A stretch of DNA of 64,000 nucleotides from Longimicrobium sp. (lineage in GTDB: Bacteria; Gemmatimonadota; Gemmatimonadetes; Longimicrobiales; Longimicrobiaceae): NCBI RefSeq assembly GCF_035474595.1, contig NZ_DATIND010000080.1, forward strand, positions 1-64,000, read 5' to 3'. Position 1 is the first letter of the stretch. Every line of letters begins with the position of its first letter. The notes beneath the pieces are model-generated. The model did not search any database. It was given only the letters and a program-made list of their open reading frames with translations, and was not told the DNA's origin. A program made the translations under genes and the position numbers. Positions 7,079-15,049 of this stretch are shown one piece after another.

Positions 7079-7285
7079 ATGAAGAAGAAGCTGGAACTCT
7101 CGATCGACGCGCTGGCGGTGGACTCGTTCGCCGCGGGCCAGGCGGAGCGGCGGATGGAGGGAACCGTGCACGCCGCGGCCCGGCCGTGCACGTCGTGGAG
7201 CACCTGCCAGTGCCCCACCTCCGCCTACATCTGCTCCACCCAGCCGGCGACCGCCATCTCCTGCCCCGCCACCTCGCTCTGCTGA
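7079..7285 (+). CDS. Pinensin-like RiPP precursor 8 (short subfamily)
   Basis: 68-residue precursor, 11 bp after number 7, the tightest spacing in the array. Two ATG codons are adjacent (7076 and 7079). The second is chosen because AGGAGG (7068-7073) is then 5 bp away. The leader is MKKKLELSIDALAVDSFAA. The boundary is MEGTVHAAA and the core CTSWSTCQCPTSAYICST then AISCPATSLC has six cysteines and ends exactly at the last cysteine. A terminator-like hairpin follows at 7307, closing the array. Confidence 0.85.
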   Translation: MKKKLELSIDALAVDSFAAGQAERRMEGTVHAAARPCTSWSTCQCPTSAYICSTQPATAISCPATSLC

Positions 7286-7306
7286 GCGGCGGGACGGACG
7301 AAAAGA

Positions 7307-7342
7307 AGAGCCGCGGGGGGATCGTCTTCCCCTCGCGGCTCT
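7307..7342 (+). terminator. Terminator of the peptide array
   Basis: Stem AGAGCCGCG/CGCGGCTCT with extra G:C pairs encloses GATCGTCTT, then GCTTATCT follows. It lies 21 bp after the last precursor. The T-run is imperfect, so strength is uncertain. Confidence 0.6.
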
Positions 7343-7378
7343 GCTTATCTATTGGTCACGACGCCGGTGCGGTGACGC

Positions 7379-7409
7379 TACGAGCGCGCACTCACGCACT
7401 TCCGCACTA
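7379..7409 (-). repeat. GTGC-type repeat at M28 peptidase stop
   Basis: On the minus strand the stop TAG is directly continued by TGCGGAAGTGCGTGAGTGCG, three 8-bp GTGC units. The stop codon is part of the first unit. Confidence 0.75.
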
Positions 7410-8996
7410 TCTCGTGCTCTGCGCCGTGTTCCGCGCCGGCGGCTGGCAGACCGGCCACGACCCCCGCTGCCCCGTCCGCTGGTCGACGGGGAACTCGGTG
7501 CGGCGCTCGCGCGGGAGGCGCTGCGGCTCCTCGCTGGCCAGGTACGCCAGCATGGCCGTGAGCGTGGCGTTCATCCGCACGTCGTCCCACGAGATCTTGT
7601 CGTAGGTGTCGCGGTTGGTGTGCCAGGTGTACGTGCCGTAGTCCCACGACAGCGACCCCAGCCCGAACGCCGGCGCCCCCGCGCACACGAACGACGCGTT
7701 GTCCGTCCCCCCCGCTGACGGCAGTCCGGGGTCGTTCAGCTGGATGCTGTCCACCAGCGCCGGCGGCAGCATGGCGAACCAGCGGCGGAAGTACGGCGCC
7801 ACCCCGGTGAAGCCCTGGAACGAGAAGTTGCGGATGCGCCCGGTGCCGTTGTCCTGGTTGAACAGCGCCTGGAGGTTCTGCACCACCTGCGGATGGTCCT
7901 CCACGTAGGCGCGCGAGCCGTTCAGTCCCTGCTCCTCGCCCGCCCAGTGGCCGGCCAGGATGGTGCGCGCCGGGCGGGGATACACGGACTTCAGGATGCG
8001 CATCGCCTCCATCATCACCACCGTGCCCGTGCCGTTGTCCGTCGCGCCCGAGCCGCCGTCCCACGAGTCGAAGTGCGCCGACAGCATCACGTACTCGTTC
8101 GGCTTCCGCGCGCCCCGCATCTCCGCGATCACGTTGCTGGCGGGCAGGTCGCCCGGGAACCGGGCCTGCGCGTCCACCCGCATCCGCGGACCCTGGCCGT
8201 GCTCCGCCAGGCGGTAGACCAGGCCGTAGTCCTCGCAGCTCAGGTCCAGCGTGGGCGCGTGCATCGTCCGGGCGTTGAAGATCTTGTCGACGCCCCACCC
8301 CAGCGACCACAGGTTGGTGATCACCCCCGCGGCGCCCGCGTCCTCCAGCACCCGCGGCAGGGTGCGCGTGTCCTGCCCCGTCCGGCGGATGCGCGCGGTC
8401 CACGCCTCGGCGGCCGCGGCGCGCTCCGTCTTCATCCGCTCGAAGCTCTCGGGCATGGCCCAGCGCGCCCAGTTGCTGTCGGGGCGGCAGGTGGGCTGGG
8501 GCTGGGAGATGAGGACGAACTTGCCGCGCGCGCCCGGCAGCCACGCGCGGAACGCCGCCGAGTCCGCCACGTCGGGGAGGATGACGGCGGGCGCGGTGAC
8601 GGGGCCGTCGGTCCCCGGGCTCCACGCCAGCATGGTGGCCTCGAGGGTGCGCACGCGCGGCGCGACCAGGTCCACGTGCGTGTACCCGCGCTGCCACCCG
8701 CGCCAGGTGCCCCACTGCTCGGCGCGCGCGGTGATCCCCCAGCCGGCGTACCTGCGCACGGCCCAGTCGTACGCGGCCTGGATGGCGGGCGAGCCGGTGA
8801 GGCGCGGGCCTACCGAGTCCAGCAGCGCCTGCGCCAGCGGCTGCACCTGCGAGCGGTTCATCCCCTCGTCCCAGATGCGCTGCAGGACGGGGTCGCTGCT
8901 GGCCCACGCGGGCGCGGGCGGCGCCTGCTGCGCGCGTGCGGGATGGACGGCCAGCGCGCACGCCGCCGCCAGGGCGAACGGAAGGGTTCGCTTCAT
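7407..8996 (-). CDS. Secreted M28 family zinc aminopeptidase/carboxypeptidase
   Basis: A 529-residue exported peptidase of family M28. An N-terminal signal peptide (MKRTLPFALAAACALAVHPA, cleaved near ARAQQ) precedes a lid/PA-like insert and the catalytic domain. Zinc ligands and catalytic residues are visible in SAHFDSWDGGSGATDNGTG (about residue 335), AGHWAGEEQGLNGS (about 375) and the late HTNRDTYDKI (about 478). Family members trim N- or C-terminal residues from peptides in the periplasm or outside. The ATG at 8996 is chosen for the signal peptide; the frame upstream has no such property. It faces the precursor array convergently. A role in peptide maturation is conceivable but unsupported. 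Confidence 0.9.
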   Translation of the reverse strand: MKRTLPFALAAACALAVHPARAQQAPPAPAWASSDPVLQRIWDEGMNRSQVQPLAQALLDSVGPRLTGSPAIQAAYDWAVRRYAGWGITARAEQWGTWRGWQRGYTHVDLVAPRVRTLEATMLAWSPGTDGPVTAPAVILPDVADSAAFRAWLPGARGKFVLISQPQPTCRPDSNWARWAMPESFERMKTERAAAAEAWTARIRRTGQDTRTLPRVLEDAGAAGVITNLWSLGWGVDKIFNARTMHAPTLDLSCEDYGLVYRLAEHGQGPRMRVDAQARFPGDLPASNVIAEMRGARKPNEYVMLSAHFDSWDGGSGATDNGTGTVVMMEAMRILKSVYPRPARTILAGHWAGEEQGLNGSRAYVEDHPQVVQNLQALFNQDNGTGRIRNFSFQGFTGVAPYFRRWFAMLPPALVDSIQLNDPGLPSAGGTDNASFVCAGAPAFGLGSLSWDYGTYTWHTNRDTYDKISWDDVRMNATLTAMLAYLASEEPQRLPRERRTEFPVDQRTGQRGSWPVCQPPARNTAQSTR

Positions 8997-9079
8997 TCGT
9001 GTCTCCTGAGGTGTAAACGGAAGCCGGGGCGACCATGATGGCGCCCCGGCACGGGTTGCTGCAAGGAGATGGCGGGAGA

Positions 9080-9355
9080 TCAGGAGATGGCGGTGCGCGG
9101 GGTTCGCGGCGCGGGCGCTCCGCGGAGAAGCCCTTCCGTGCTCAGGTCCTCGTCCACGTCGGGCCAATGGATGCCGAAGCCCGCGCCCGAGACGCGCCAG
9201 TTGGACCGCTGCGCCGGCGTGGCGTGCAGCAGGCGCGGGTACCACGCCAGCGGCACCGTGATGGTGCGGCCGTCGGCCAGGTCCACGCTGAGCGTCTCTT
9301 CGCCCAGGCGAACGCCCTTCACGCGATCATGCGCCTCCGGTGCGGAAGTAGTCAC
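9080..9355 (-). CDS. DUF2442 domain-containing protein
   Basis: A 91-residue protein with the DUF2442 pattern: ETLSVDLADGRTITVPLAWY (about 20-39), RLLHATPAQRSNW and GIHWPDVDEDLSTEGLL. Proteins of this family are small and cytoplasmic. They often occur near toxin-antitoxin or mobile genes, where some are suspected to pair with a DUF4160 partner. No DUF4160 gene is visible here. The gene stands alone between the M28 peptidase and a small membrane protein. Confidence 0.85.
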   Translation of the reverse strand: MTTSAPEAHDRVKGVRLGEETLSVDLADGRTITVPLAWYPRLLHATPAQRSNWRVSGAGFGIHWPDVDEDLSTEGLLRGAPAPRTPRTAIS

Positions 9356-9606
9356 GTAATCCCCACATAAGTGAAGGACGGAAGATGCACCGCGATATGT
9401 CGATAGAGATGAACGCTGTATCGATGGATACTGCCTGACAAGTGGACGATCCGGATAGGCCAGCGGTGGGACTTTTTCTCGATATGAGGCTCGGGATGAG
9501 CGGGGGATGAAGCGAGGTGGTACAGGGCTGATGCACGGTGGCGCGGCTCGTGCAATGCGGAGGCGACTCTGGGCGGAGATGACAACCCGTTGCGCAGGAG
9601 TGGGTT

Positions 9607-9864
9607 ATGGCGAGTCTGGGACGGAAGCTGATGTGGGCCGTGGTAGGCGGCGCGGTCACCAAGACGGCGCGGAGCATGACGCGCAACGCGCTGACCACCC
9701 CCGGCGGCGCGCCGCGGCTGCCGCAGCCCGTGCGCCGCAGCCGCAACATGGAGACGGCGCTGCTGCTGGCCCTGGGCACCGGCGTGGTGCTGGCGCTCGG
9801 CGACGTGCTCTCGGAGCAGACCAAGACCACGGCGAGGGTGAAGCAGCCGAAGCCTGCGTACTGA
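9607..9864 (+). CDS. Small membrane protein of unknown function
   Basis: 85 residues that I do not recognise. It has a hydrophobic N-terminal stretch (LMWAVVGGAVT, about 8-18) and a probable transmembrane helix TALLLALGTGVVLALGDVL (about 50-68), joined by a basic segment rich in Arg and Pro. The ATG has GCAGGAG 7 bp upstream. The gene is isolated: a roughly 250-bp gap precedes it and a strong hairpin follows. A house-keeping envelope role is only a guess. Confidence 0.6.
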   Translation: MASLGRKLMWAVVGGAVTKTARSMTRNALTTPGGAPRLPQPVRRSRNMETALLLALGTGVVLALGDVLSEQTKTTARVKQPKPAY

Positions 9865-9867
9865 ACA

Positions 9868-9938
9868 GAAGGTGCGAAAGTGCGAGAGTGCGAAGGTGCG
9901 AGAGTAAGGGCCACTCTCGCACTCTCGCACTTCTTTTT
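9868..9938 (+). terminator. GTGC repeat hairpin terminator
   Basis: GTGCGAAA/GTGCGAGA units are followed by their inverse. The core stem GTGCGAGAGT (9896-9905) pairs with ACTCTCGCAC (9913-9922), ending in TTCTTTTT. It lies between convergent stops at 9864 and 9943, so it can serve both genes. Confidence 0.8.
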
Positions 9939-9942
9939 CGGC

Positions 9943-11100
9943 TTACTTCACGGTGATGGGGACGAACGCCTCCAGGTCGTCCCACTGCAGGCGCAGCACG
10001 CCGCCGCCGGCCTGCGGCTCAAGGCGGACGGTGAACTCCTCCAGCGGCGTGTCGATGCGGCGCGTCTGCATGTCGATGCGCGCCAGGTCCTGCGCCGCGT
10101 CGTACTCCGTTCCCCACTGGCCCGTCTGCCTGTTCACGATCAGCTTCCACCCGCTCTGCGTGGGCAGGGTCCAGAGCGTGTACCTGCCCGCGGGCACGCT
10201 CACGCCGCCGATCGTCAGGTCGCGCGTGGTGGTGAAGCCCGTGGCCGCGTTGGCGCCGGTGCGCCAAACCTGCCCCCACGGCACCACGTTGCCGAACACC
10301 ACGCGGCCGCGCTTGAACGGCCGTCCGTAGTCCACCGCCAGGTGCGCCCCTCCGAAGTCCGCCACCGCCGAGTCGCGCGGGCTGAGCGGCCCCATCCCCT
10401 GGTGCGCGGCGTCGCGGCGCGCGAACTCGGTGGCGAAGGCGTCCACGTCCACGTCGGGAACGCGGTGCACGATGAACTTGGCCGTGCTCTCGATCCCGTT
10501 CAGCCCCAGCAGGCGGCCGCGCGCGTCGGTGGCCACGCGCTGCACGCCGGCCACGTTGGCCAGCCGCATCGAGTCCGCGCCCACCGCCGACACGAGCATG
10601 GGGTAGCTCTGGTTCGCGCCGATCGGCACCAGCGCCAGCGTCACGGTGTCGCGGCGCATCGCGCGCGCCTGCATCATCGCCTGCTCGTAGAACACGTGCG
10701 ACAGGTTCACCAGCGGCACCGCGCGCGGCGCGGCGATGCGGAAGCTGTACACGCTGTCGCCGCGCTGCACGCGGGTGAAGGCGCTGTCGGCGGTGAACTG
10801 CGCCGCGGCGGTCACGGCCGGCTGGCCGCTGCCGGGCTGGCTGCTGGTCATCTCCATCCGCTGCACGCTGCCGTCGGGGTTCAGCACGGCCGTGTAGCTG
10901 CGCACGGTGGTCCGCGGCGAGCGCGACACCATCTGCCCCTCCAGCCGGTCGCCGGTGCGCGTGTACTTCTCCACCGCCAGCGTGTCGCTGCCGAGGGTGA
11001 CCACGAAGGCGGCGGTTTCGCCCTGCGCCTGGGCGCCGGCCCGCGACGCCGCGCACGCGACGAGCGCTGCGGCCAGGGTGCCGCGGAGGATCGAATTCAT
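9943..11100 (-). CDS. Exported DUF2911 protein
   Basis: A 385-residue protein with a signal peptide (MNSILRGTLAAALVACAASRA, cleaved near AGAQA). The C-terminal part is a DUF2911 domain, recognised by YGRPFKRGRVVFGNVVPWG (about residue 255), VWRTGANAATGF and VPAGRYTLWTLP. DUF2911 proteins are periplasmic or surface proteins of Bacteroidota and Gemmatimonadota with no known activity. The N-terminal half (about 30-220) is a beta-rich region I cannot assign. It is monocistronic as far as can be seen and ends at the shared hairpin terminator. Confidence 0.85.
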   Translation of the reverse strand: MNSILRGTLAAALVACAASRAGAQAQGETAAFVVTLGSDTLAVEKYTRTGDRLEGQMVSRSPRTTVRSYTAVLNPDGSVQRMEMTSSQPGSGQPAVTAAAQFTADSAFTRVQRGDSVYSFRIAAPRAVPLVNLSHVFYEQAMMQARAMRRDTVTLALVPIGANQSYPMLVSAVGADSMRLANVAGVQRVATDARGRLLGLNGIESTAKFIVHRVPDVDVDAFATEFARRDAAHQGMGPLSPRDSAVADFGGAHLAVDYGRPFKRGRVVFGNVVPWGQVWRTGANAATGFTTTRDLTIGGVSVPAGRYTLWTLPTQSGWKLIVNRQTGQWGTEYDAAQDLARIDMQTRRIDTPLEEFTVRLEPQAGGGVLRLQWDDLEAFVPITVK

Positions 11101-11242
11101 TAGCGTCGCACTCCGGTCCGTTGAACGGTTGGGATGGGAACTACAAGGTCGTGCTGGGGCGCTGTGTGCACAAGAATCGCGTAGGGCGCAGTGCGAAGCC
11201 GAGCGAGCGGTCGAGGAGGATCAAGGGAGGGGTGACGAAACG

Positions 11243-11623
11243 ATGGCGTACGGGCTGATCGAGTTCCTGGAGGACGGCAATGGCAGGGCGATGCTGTGCC
11301 GCACGAGCAACGGCCAGCCCACGGGCGCGGACGGGGTGATGGATCCGCTCGCCGCGTTCATCGAGGAGACGTCGCCCACGCTGCTGCGGCAGGGCTCGCC
11401 GGGCGCGCTGTACATGGCGCAGCTCTTCGCCGCGCGCGAGCACGAGGCCGGCCGCGAGATCCGCGTGGTCGGCGGCCAGGGCGAGCTCGGCATCACCGCC
11501 GCCGAGGTGGAGCAGCTGCCGCCGCCCGGCTACCTGTACGAGATCTCCTTCCCCCGCGAGGGCGAGCGCGGCCAGCCGTCCATCCGCACGCGCGCGCTCG
11601 GCGAGCCCGGAATCACCACGTAG
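11243..11623 (+). CDS. Hypothetical protein
   Basis: 126 residues, soluble and acidic, that I do not recognise. The sequence begins MAYGLIEFLEDGNGRAML and has no signal peptide or membrane helix. It contains a helical middle (TLLRQGSPGALYMAQLFAAR) and a C-terminal segment with PPPGYLYEISFPREG. The chosen ATG follows GGGAGGGG with a longer than usual 9-11 bp gap. The frame is open upstream, but that part lies over the 5-prime end of the divergent DUF2911 gene. The stop TAG begins a GTGC repeat. Confidence 0.65.
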   Translation: MAYGLIEFLEDGNGRAMLCRTSNGQPTGADGVMDPLAAFIEETSPTLLRQGSPGALYMAQLFAAREHEAGREIRVVGGQGELGITAAEVEQLPPPGYLYEISFPREGERGQPSIRTRALGEPGITT

Positions 11624-11667
11624 TGCGAAAGTGGTTTTCACTCTCGCACCTTCGCACTTTCGCACCT
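11622..11667. terminator. GTGC repeat hairpin between convergent stops
   Basis: GTGCGAAAGTG (11623-11633) pairs with CACTTTCGCAC (11655-11665), an 11-bp perfect stem, and starts inside the TAG stop of the plus-strand gene. The minus-strand L,D-transpeptidase stop is at 11668. The spacer carries two further GTGC units in inverse orientation. Confidence 0.7.
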
Positions 11668-12834
11668 TCAGTTCACCGCCAGGCCCCGCTGCTCCCGCAA
11701 CTCCTGCTCGGCGTCGTGCAGCGCGTCCCAGGCGCGCTCGGCGTAGCGGTCGTCCAGCACTTCGCGCGGGGCACGCTTCGTGGGCCAGGGCGTCGCGGCG
11801 TCGTCCGGGTTGCCGGGGTAGAGGCCGACCGCGGCGCTGACGATGGCCTGCGCCACCTGCTCGCGCGTCTGCCGGTCCAGGCGGCCGAGCACGGCCAGCG
11901 TGCGCAGCGGGCCCTGCGTGAAGGCGTCGGCCAGGATGGCGGCGTACTCGTCGCGCAGGCGGCCCTGCCCCAAGTCGTCAATGCGCGTGAGGAGGCCGGC
12001 GAGCGCCGCATTGTCGTCGTCCTTCACGCCGCGGAAGATCAGCACGCTGGCCACGCTCGGCCACTTCGCCTCGCTCTCGGCAAAGGCGTCGGCCACCAGC
12101 TCGTCGTCCAGCCGCGCCAGCAGCTCGCCGGTCTCCATCCCCTCCAGCTCCACCACGAACGGGTCGCGCGGGGGCGGCGTTCCGGCGGGGCGCGAGCTGG
12201 CGCGCGCGGCCGGCGGCGGCGCGGAGACGGCCTCGCGCCCGCCGCCCACGATCACCACCTCGGTGCCCACCTGCACGTCGTGGTACAGCCGCAGCGCGTT
12301 CGCGTCGGACAGGCGGATGCAGCCGTGGCTCACGCGCCGGCCCAGCAGCTCGGGCTTGTCGGTGCCGTGGATGGCCAGCCCGTGCCCGATGTACACCGCC
12401 GCCGCGCCCAGCCCGCGCGTGAAGCGCCGCTTGGGATCGTTCGGCCCGGGGACGGCGAGATTGTGTTCGAGGAAGTACCAGTCGGGCGCGATCCAGTCCG
12501 GCTCGCGCGCCTTGTGGGTCACGTGGTAGGCGCCGTTCGGCGTGTGGAAGTCCCACGCGTCGCGGTCCGTCTCCATCCTCAGGCCCGTTCCCGTGCCCAC
12601 CGGCGCGCGCCACAGCACCCGCCGCCCCTTGGCGAAGTAGAGCTCGTTCTCGTCCAGGTCCACCACCACGGCGTAGCCGCCGCGCGCCAATGCCTCCGAG
12701 CGCACGCGAACCGGCTGGCGCGTGGACACGGGCGTGGCGCCGCGGCCGCCGCGCTGCTGTGCGTCCGCGGCGCCGCCCGCATGCAGGGCCGCGGCAAGCG
12801 CGGCGGCGATCGGAAGAGCAGTGGAGATGCGCAT
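11668..12834 (-). CDS. L,D-transpeptidase (YkuD domain), exported
   Basis: A 388-residue secreted enzyme expected to form 3-3 peptidoglycan cross-links or attach proteins to meso-diaminopimelate in the periplasm. A signal peptide (MRISTALPIAAALAAALHAGG) precedes a short linker. The YkuD domain spans about residues 50-195. The catalytic motif is present: HGTDKPELLGRRVSHGCIRL, with the nucleophilic cysteine in SHGC. The C-terminal 190 residues are helical and unassigned. The preceding 320 bp hold no gene on either strand. Confidence 0.92.
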   Translation of the reverse strand: MRISTALPIAAALAAALHAGGAADAQQRGGRGATPVSTRQPVRVRSEALARGGYAVVVDLDENELYFAKGRRVLWRAPVGTGTGLRMETDRDAWDFHTPNGAYHVTHKAREPDWIAPDWYFLEHNLAVPGPNDPKRRFTRGLGAAAVYIGHGLAIHGTDKPELLGRRVSHGCIRLSDANALRLYHDVQVGTEVVIVGGGREAVSAPPPAARASSRPAGTPPPRDPFVVELEGMETGELLARLDDELVADAFAESEAKWPSVASVLIFRGVKDDDNAALAGLLTRIDDLGQGRLRDEYAAILADAFTQGPLRTLAVLGRLDRQTREQVAQAIVSAAVGLYPGNPDDAATPWPTKRAPREVLDDRYAERAWDALHDAEQELREQRGLAVN

Positions 12835-13156
12835 CTTTTCCAGCGGGGGACCGGGTGCGGAAGGGACCGTCGATCGTCCGTCAGGCTACCCCGCACCGGA
12901 GGGGCAGGGTTCCGTCGTCCCGATGCGCAAGTCCGGTTCCGCGCCGGACCCGCCATCCTGATTCTTCCACGCGGGGACGGAAGATCGCGAAGGAAGGATC
13001 GAGACACCTTGCGTCGAAACGTCAACCGTCATCGCCACGCCAACGCGGAAGGAATCCGTCCTGATCGATGAAGTTCTTGACAGCGCCGGTTTTCCATTCC
13101 ACACATAACGACACAAACTGTTGGCGTAATATAACCTCGTCGAATCGGAGGGACCG
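12835..13156. other. Divergent intergenic region
   Basis: No gene seen. It separates the L,D-transpeptidase from precursor 9. The last 80 bp are AT-rich. A TTGACA (13077) has no properly spaced -10. TATAAC at 13130 has only a poor -35 (ACGACA, 16-bp spacing). A promoter for precursor 9 probably lies here, but I cannot place it firmly. Confidence 0.4.
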
Positions 13157-13408
13157 ATGAAGAAGCTGAAGCTCGCCCTCGAGGGCCTGCGCGTGGAGTC
13201 GTTCGCCACCGGCGACCTCCGGCGCGGAGGGACGGTGCGCGGGTTCTACGCGGAGGTGGAAAGCCGTGACATCTGCATTCTCACGCGCACGGCCTCGGAT
13301 CCCGCCATCACCTGCCAGGTGGAGTGCGGGACCAGTCTCGGCTACACCTACTGCGTGGACAGCTGCGAGGCCAATCCCACGAACCCCGCCACCTGCCCCT
13401 GCCAGTAG
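13157..13408 (+). CDS. Solitary pinensin-like RiPP precursor 9
   Basis: 83-residue precursor with the same leader type, MKKLKLALEGLRVESFATG, followed by RGGTVRGFY. The core differs from the array: CILTRTASDPAITCQVECG, YTYCVDSCEAN and a terminal CPCQ, seven cysteines in a new spacing. TCGGAGGGACCG precedes the ATG. The gene stands alone and ends in a strong terminator shared with pdhC. It shows that the leader has been combined with unrelated cores at separate loci. Confidence 0.85.
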   Translation: MKKLKLALEGLRVESFATGDLRRGGTVRGFYAEVESRDICILTRTASDPAITCQVECGTSLGYTYCVDSCEANPTNPATCPCQ

Positions 13409-13428
13409 CCGTTCCGACGGGCAGGACG

Positions 13429-13473
13429 CACGAAGGCCCCGGCCGGGACCGCCCGCCGGGGCCTTCGTGTTTT
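13429..13473. terminator. Strong intrinsic terminator, bidirectional
   Basis: Perfect 15-bp stem CACGAAGGCCCCGGC (13429-13443) / GCCGGGGCCTTCGTG (13455-13469), followed by TTTT. It lies between the stops of precursor 9 and pdhC, which converge. Confidence 0.9.
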
Positions 13474-13490
13474 CGGGAGATGAAGATCGG

Positions 13491-14963
13491 TCAGGCGACC
13501 ATCATCATCGGCTCTTCGAGGTAGCTCTTCAGCGTCTCCAGGAACTTGGCGCCCGTCGCGCCGTCGATCACGCGGTGGTCGCAGGAGAGGGTGACGCGCA
13601 TCCGCTGGCGGATGGCCATGTCGCCGGCCTCGTCCACCACCACCCTGGGGCCGATGGCGCCCACCGCCAGGATCGCCGCCTCGGGCGGGTTGATGACGGC
13701 GGTGAACTCCTCGATCCCGAACATCCCCAGGTTGCTGATGGAGAAGGTGGAGCCCGTGTACTCGTCGGGCTTCAGCTTCTTCTCCCGCGCCCGCCCGGCC
13801 AGCTCGCGCACCTCGGTGGCGATTTCGGTGACGCCCTTGCGGTCCGCGTCGCGCACCACCGGCGTGATCAGCCCCTCGTCCACCGCCACCGCCACGCCGA
13901 TGTGCACCGCGTCGTGGAAGCGGATGGCGTCGCCGGTCCACGCGGCGTTCACCCACGGGTGCTTGCGCAGCGCCGCGGCCACCGCCTTGATGACCAGGTC
14001 GTTGGGGGAGACCTTCACCCCCTGGTCCTTGAAGCGCTCGTTGATCTTCCCGCGCAGCCGCATCGCCTCGCCCATGTCGATCTCCACGGTGAGGAAGAAG
14101 TGCGGCACCGGGCCGATGGACTGCGTGAGCCGCTTCGCGATGGTCTTGCGCATCGGCGAGAGCGGAAGGTCGCGGTCGCCCGCGCCCGCCGGCCGCACCT
14201 GCGGCGCGGCGGGAGCGGGAGCCGCCGCCTCGGGCTGGGCAGACGCCTGCGCGGCCTGCTGCGGCGCCGCCTCGGCCTGCGCGCCGCCGCCCTGCATGGC
14301 CGCCTCCACGTCACGCTTGATGATGCGCCCGCCGGGGCCGGAGCCCTGCACGCCGCCCAGCTGCACGCCCGACTCCGACGCCATCCTGCGCGCCAGCGGC
14401 GACGCCTTCACCCGCCCGTTCCCGGCCGCGTCGCCGGACGTATCCGCGCCGCCGCCCGCCTGCTGCGCGCCGCGGTCGGTCCCCGCCACGCCCGACGCGG
14501 GAACCGGCGTCGGCGCGGCGCCCTTGGGCGTGTCCTCGGCGGGGGTGCCGCGCTCGGCCGAGTCCTGCTCCGTCTGCCCGGCGGCGGCCACCGCGGCGGC
14601 GCCCCGGCCCACCTCCGACGAGCCGGCGGCCTGCGCCACCGTCTCCTGCTTCGGCGCCTCGGCCACCGACGCGGCCTGGTCCGCCTGCGCCTCGCCCGCG
14701 CCGGTAAGCGCGGACACGTCCTCGTCCGCGCCCGCGATCACCGCGATCACGGTGCCGACGTTGGCGGTGTCGCCCTCGCCGATCATGCGCTTGCGCAGCA
14801 CGCCCGAGCCGCGGGCCACCAGCTCCATCGTGGCCTTGTCGGTCTCGACCTCGGCCAGGACGTCGCCCTCCTTGACCTGGTCGCCCTCGTTCTTCAGCCA
14901 GGTGGCCAGGCGCCCCTCTTCCATCGTGGGCGAGAGCGCCTCCATGTAGACCTTGGTCGCCAT
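13491..14963 (-). CDS. pdhC: Pyruvate dehydrogenase E2 (dihydrolipoamide acetyltransferase)
   Basis: A 490-residue E2 core subunit that transfers acetyl groups from its lipoyl arm to CoA. One lipoyl domain (1 to about 76) carries the lipoylated lysine in VETDKATMEL. Long Ala/Glu/Gln-rich linkers follow, then a peripheral-subunit-binding domain with ASPLARRMASESG (about 200). The catalytic domain (about 260-490) ends with the active-site motif LSCDHRVIDGATG. The ATG at 14963 is chosen because the lipoyl domain starts there; the extra upstream codons are repeat sequence. It lies downstream of pdhB across an intercistronic hairpin of GTGC units. Lipoylation would use the lipA product of the same cluster. 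Confidence 0.95.
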   Translation of the reverse strand: MATKVYMEALSPTMEEGRLATWLKNEGDQVKEGDVLAEVETDKATMELVARGSGVLRKRMIGEGDTANVGTVIAVIAGADEDVSALTGAGEAQADQAASVAEAPKQETVAQAAGSSEVGRGAAAVAAAGQTEQDSAERGTPAEDTPKGAAPTPVPASGVAGTDRGAQQAGGGADTSGDAAGNGRVKASPLARRMASESGVQLGGVQGSGPGGRIIKRDVEAAMQGGGAQAEAAPQQAAQASAQPEAAAPAPAAPQVRPAGAGDRDLPLSPMRKTIAKRLTQSIGPVPHFFLTVEIDMGEAMRLRGKINERFKDQGVKVSPNDLVIKAVAAALRKHPWVNAAWTGDAIRFHDAVHIGVAVAVDEGLITPVVRDADRKGVTEIATEVRELAGRAREKKLKPDEYTGSTFSISNLGMFGIEEFTAVINPPEAAILAVGAIGPRVVVDEAGDMAIRQRMRVTLSCDHRVIDGATGAKFLETLKSYLEEPMMMVA

Positions 14964-14969
14964 CTTCCG

Positions 14970-15049
14970 TTCACTGGAAAGTGCGGAAGTGCGTGAGTGC
15001 GGAAGTGCGTGGGTGCCGTTGCGCACTCACGCACTTCCGCACTTCCGCA
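14970..15049. repeat. GTGC repeat 20-bp hairpin between pdhB and pdhC
   Basis: GTGCGGAAGTGCGTGAGTGC (14981-15000) is perfectly complementary to 15023-15042. The right arm abuts the pdhB stop TAG (15050-15052). Because both genes read leftwards, the hairpin would lie in the middle of the transcript. It could be a partial terminator or an mRNA-end stabiliser that sets the E1:E2 ratio. Confidence 0.85.

Noticed and set aside
7407-8996. M28 peptidase as the dedicated leader protease of the precursor array
   Set aside because: M28 enzymes trim terminal residues rather than cut internal sites, the gene is convergent rather than in the array operon, and another M28 gene lies elsewhere; no evidence ties it to the peptides.
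9080-9355. DUF2442 gene as antitoxin of a DUF4160 pair
   Set aside because: No DUF4160-like frame lies on either side, so a toxin-antitoxin call is not justified.
13077-13135. TTGACA at 13077 as the promoter of precursor 9
   Set aside because: There is no -10 hexamer at 16-18 bp; the only TATAAC is 47 bp further, so the pair is not a promoter.
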